This document shows, piece after piece, positions 60,956-64,000 of a DNA stretch of 64,000 nucleotides (position 1 is its first letter; each line of letters starts with the position of its first letter). The position numbers and the translations under genes were made by a program. The DNA comes from Penicillus capitatus (taxonomy: Eukaryota > Chlorophyta). The notes under the pieces are model-generated. The model searched no databases. It saw only the letters and a program-made list of their open reading frames with translations, and had not been told where the DNA came from. Location: assembly GCA_965649825.1 (NCBI GenBank), contig OZ287700.1, positions 1,054,001-1,118,000 on the forward strand, written 5' to 3'.

Positions 60956-61157
60956 CCGCGCAAATCCGTGACTCGACCGTACACATGACAGTACTTAACG
61001 ATTACAGCGACTGTTTGTCACATCAACTGCTCGTGCTCCGCTTGCAGAATCGCGCTGGGAGGCACAGAGATGAAGACTGACAATCAAATGATCCATCAAT
61101 AGTACAGACACATATAGGACAAACGGACAATGATTAGATGGATGGGCCTTTATGAGG

Positions 61158-62127
61158 TCATGTCTTCCGAAGATTGACCAAGCGCTCCTAAACAACGGAC
61201 CTCTCGATATTAGCCTGTATAACAGTCACATCAACTTACCTTCAGATCGCCGTCTAAGCTCTCTTCATATCCTTCGGGTGCTGCTGCTGCGGTCTGTTGT
61301 GCTGGCACACGATTGGCCGGGGCAGATGTGAGCTACAAGAGAAGGACGTGATGTGTGATGGCGCTCTCTGTACTTAAGGGATGTTTCTTACCTCGTGTTC
61401 TGTGCTGATGCCAATCTCATCGAGAACCTGATTGACCAGGTTGTCTGTCTCTTCTTCCTCTTCGTCCCCTTCAAAGGCATCGTCGATGGCATCACCCATG
61501 GTTTCACTTGTCATCTCCATTTTTTCATTCTGTATCTCGAACTCGCGCATGATCTTTTGCAGGGCTGGAAGATTCATGCGCTTGTTCATCATTCCCATGG
61601 CCTATACACTATCTCACTCTTTTGGCCACTAGCTTATGTGATCCTCACTTTGGTGGCGCCCTTCATTGCTTGGGCCATAGCTTGTGTCGATTTCAATGTC
61701 TGATCAAAGAGTGAGACGCCATTGCGGAAAAGAGTGAGATAATGGATCGACCTGAAGTCTGAGGGAAACTGCTTGGAGTTGCGATTTCAGTCCATAGAGT
61801 TTCGTCACAGCTGCCCTGTTGCGTACCAATGACTTCGCCATGATTTTGACAGCGTCCTATCGTGAACATCCCTGCGACATCGATGCATACCAGACCATGC
61901 CCATACCATTTGCCCTTCCTTTGCCGTTTTCTTGATTTCAGCAATCAGCTTTTTATCCTGGTTTTGTAGTCCTGTCCTTTCTCGGTCCAGTTCTCGAATG
62001 GCTTTATCCAACATGCGCTTGTTTTCACGAAGCCTCTCTGGCGAACAAACACACGCACTCGGTCTTTACTCGCGTTGCTCGGGGACACACCAGAGACGCT
62101 CTTGCGACTGCCGAAGAGACTCAACAT
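61158..62127 (-). CDS. VPS2: ESCRT-III subunit VPS2/CHMP2
   Basis: Component of the ESCRT-III filament for multivesicular-body formation, membrane repair and abscission. Starts MLSLFGSRKS. Exons continue ERLRENKRMLDKAIRELDRE, RTGLQNQDKKLIAEIKKTAK, VKIMAKSLVRNRAAVTKLYG, MKGATKAMGMMNKRMNLPAL, QKIMREFEIQNEKMEMTSET, MGDAIDDAFEGDEEEEETDN, LVNQVLDEIGIS and a linker PANRVPAQQTAAAA. The last exon supplies the MIM1-type Vps4-binding helix DLKERLVNLRKT (stop 61158-61160). Basic N-terminal core, acidic C-terminus and overall order match VPS2A/CHMP2A. The last intron begins GTAAGTTGATGTGACTG, so it has the recurrent element right at its 5' end. Confidence 0.92.
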
Positions 62128-62307
62128 TTTGATGCTTTGATAGAATGCGAAATATCCGTCGTCGCTTGGAGAATGTATGTATGTTCGTGCAGTCTCCGGA
62201 CACAGAAACGACAAATCGCGATAAGACGAATGTACGACTATCGTGTCACTGTATTGATTATCCCTGAACTAAGATTTTTTTGCAAGTGCAACGCACGACG
62301 GTGAGCG

Positions 62308-63582
62308 ATGACACTCGTCGACGACTTCTCTCGGGCAACCGAGGCCTTTAAGGTTCGATAGGACTACTTCTGTCGTCTTCTGTACGCACATACTCCAGGT
62401 TGCTTACCGAGCGGGAAAGTTCGAAACCTGCAAGACCGATTTGACGAAACTTAAGGTGCGAACGGCACAGTCTGGCAAAGCAGATGGCTCAAAATGCGGC
62501 TATGCAGATTATGATGACGCAGTTGCCTTCTTTGTCGCCTGTGGCTGGGCAGAATCTCCCGACAGCGGAAAAAGAGAACCTCCTGGCTCGAGACGTCTTG
62601 GAACATGCCGTGCTTTTGAGTATACGCCTTAAAGACGAAGAAAGCTTCGACCGCAACTACCTCCAGTTGGAGACCTTCTATTTCGACAAGTGTCACATCA
62701 CTGTACGATGCCTGGCATGAGAATGACGATCGGTGTGCCTGCCTGCATGAATGCAGAGATTACTTACCGCCTTCTCAAAAACAGCAACTGATTCTGGGGC
62801 TGAGGCTGGTTCTGTTGCTGGTTCAGAAACGGACTGCGGAGTTTCATACAGAACTGGAGCGCATTCCGCCTCAAGTAGGGATACAGACGGAGAAAGATGC
62901 AAATAGGAAGTGTGATTTGTGTGACAGGTTCACGAAACAGATGTGTATGTCCGCCATGCCATTCAACTGGAACAATGGTTGATGGAAGGGGCATACAACA
63001 AAGTGCTGGCGTCCAAAAACAATCTGCCGGCGGCCGAGTACTACGCGTACTTCATCGATCAGCTGGCCACAACCGTTCGGTAGGTGCCGCCACGTGATGG
63101 GACAGCCGAGATCGTAATATGCGATTCAGGGAAGAGATAGCGAGCTGCTGCGAGAAAGCATATCGAACTCTCAAAGTATCGGATGCTAAGAAGCTGATGA
63201 TGCTGGATTCCACGCAAGATATGCTCAATTACGCTCAACAAGTGTGATTCGCCCCTCTCTCTACGATCCTTAGACCCTGATGTGTGCAATGGATAGATGA
63301 AGGAATTCAATGAGAGGATGGAGGATGGGATGGAGGACGATGGAAACAATAGAGAGGACGTTGAGATGAGCGACAACAACGGTTCCTCAGGGAACAACGT
63401 AACCGTCACGCATACCGTTAAATGCTCAAAAAATCGATTTGTGTGAGCAGGTCGCATGGGGCGTTTGCAATGGAGTCATTCATTTCAAGCCGGAAATGCA
63501 CCAGAGCACAGCCGAGCTATCGTCGTTAGAAGTCATCAAGAGGACGCTGATGTACGCAAGGGAGTTAGAGAGAATTGTGTGA
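62308..63582 (+). CDS. RPN12: 26S proteasome lid subunit RPN12 / PSMD8
   Basis: Regulatory-particle lid subunit with a PCI domain. Exons read MTLVDDFSRATEAFK, VAYRAGKFETCKTDLTKLK, IMMTQLPSLSPV, ARDVLEHAVLLSIRLKDEES, FDRNYLQLETFYFDK, LPPSQKQQLILGLRLVLLLV, QKRTAEFHTELERIPPQ, HAIQLEQWLMEGAYNKVLAS, YYAYFIDQLATTVREEIASC, CEKAYRTLKVSDAKKLMMLD and the characteristic C-terminus SSLEVIKRTLMYARELERIV. Fully collinear with PSMD8. Introns are mostly about 45-70 nt. One begins GTGTCACATCACTG (62692-62700 carries the motif complement). The final intron (63242-63450, 209 nt) is several times longer than any other in the window. Confidence 0.93.
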
Positions 63583-63726
63583 GACAGATAGATACTCCAA
63601 GTAAAGGACTTTCGCCCTTTAAAGGTGTCTCAATCTCGCACACGCTTATCTTCGATCGTGCATCGATTAAGACGAAATCGCGACGTCGATCGGGACATCG
63701 AAACACAAGATCGATCGATCGGCAGA

Positions 63727-64000
63727 CATGCGTCGTCATGCATCGTCGCGATATTCGTCATATGACACAGATCGCGATGCCGATCGCCTGAATAACGATC
63801 TCGGTCGAGATCGACGCAATTCAAACAAATCGTCGCCGAAAGAGAAAAGAGAACAACTGTGTGAAGCGACGACCGTTGTCGAACATCTTCCTACGGAAAG
63901 GAATGCGACGTCCAGTGCCGACAGGCCGCGAGATGCAATGCACATGGTGGATGTCGAGATCTGGACATCATCCGCCTTTCTGCGTGATCGTATCGGATCG
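63727..64000 (+). CDS. Possible partial gene running off the right edge
   Basis: A frame without stops runs from about 63674 to the window end, with an ATG near 63727 (MRRHASSRYSSYDTDRDADR...). It is rich in Arg, Asp and Ser, like linker regions of SR-type proteins. The local DNA is rich in TCGA/CGATCG words, which by itself produces R/D/S-rich translations on several frames, so this is weakly supported. No domain is recognised. Confidence 0.2.

Noticed and set aside
63059-63457. 132-codon minus-strand frame opposite RPN12
   Set aside because: It overlaps a clear RPN12 exon and its 209-nt intron; it is a shadow frame.

Overview
The window is nuclear DNA of a photosynthetic eukaryote. The green lineage is indicated by a nuclear LHCB-type light-harvesting protein, Mg-chelatase subunit D, a plant-type mitochondrial uncoupling carrier, a HIR/band-7 protein, an ACHT-like thioredoxin, a plant-type cystathionine beta-lyase, chloroplast DUF3119 and DUF3611 proteins and a plant-type ABCA half transporter. 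A TRP-like cation channel, a PHYHD1-like dioxygenase and a one-cysteine-type peroxiredoxin also fit a green alga or an early-diverging streptophyte. I cannot name the species. All three stop codons are used, and most genes are cut by introns of roughly 35-60 nt, so the real proteins must be assembled from many short exons.

Layout. 1-4.6 kb: ChlD (minus, runs off the left edge), CDK7/CDKD (plus) only 35 bp away and divergent, then a phytanoyl-CoA dioxygenase-like gene. 4.6-6.5 kb: gene-poor. 6.5-8.9 kb: TRP-like channel (minus). 10.1-14.1 kb: a USP7/UBP12-like protein. 14.1-18.9 kb: gene-poor. 18.9-20.7 kb: intronless F-box/LRR-like gene. 21.2-22.6 kb: two related small secreted cysteine-containing proteins. 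24.9-42.98 kb: dense gene block with uncoupling protein, HPRT, TRAP-alpha, LHCB, DUF3611, peroxiredoxin-like, M20D amidohydrolase, ABCA transporter, a small thylakoid-lumen-type protein, HIR, cystathionine beta-lyase and DUF3119. 43.0-47.7 kb: gene-poor, with a GC-rich segment bounded by inverted repeats. 47.7-63.6 kb: second dense block with two unrecognised proteins, an MCTP-like C2 protein, HINT3-like, SNU114, ARM/coiled-coil protein, ACHT-like thioredoxin, VPS2 and RPN12.

Most genes are unrelated housekeeping functions: chlorophyll synthesis and light harvesting, splicing, proteasome, ESCRT-III, ER translocon and purine salvage. No operon-like functional cluster is evident.

Three points stand out. 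(1) Two unrelated thiol-enzyme homologues have lost their catalytic cysteine: the USP7-like protein (Cys to Ser) and the peroxiredoxin-like protein (Cys to Ala, with an added C-terminal membrane segment). (2) A 9-10 nt element, TGATGTGAC(G) or its complement, recurs about 17 times, mostly inside the tiny introns in both orientations and also just upstream of several start codons. (3) A small unrecognised twin-arginine, lumen-type protein and a tandem pair of secreted cysteine proteins look new to me. Exon boundaries are my manual reading, chosen to restore frame and family similarity, and need transcript support.
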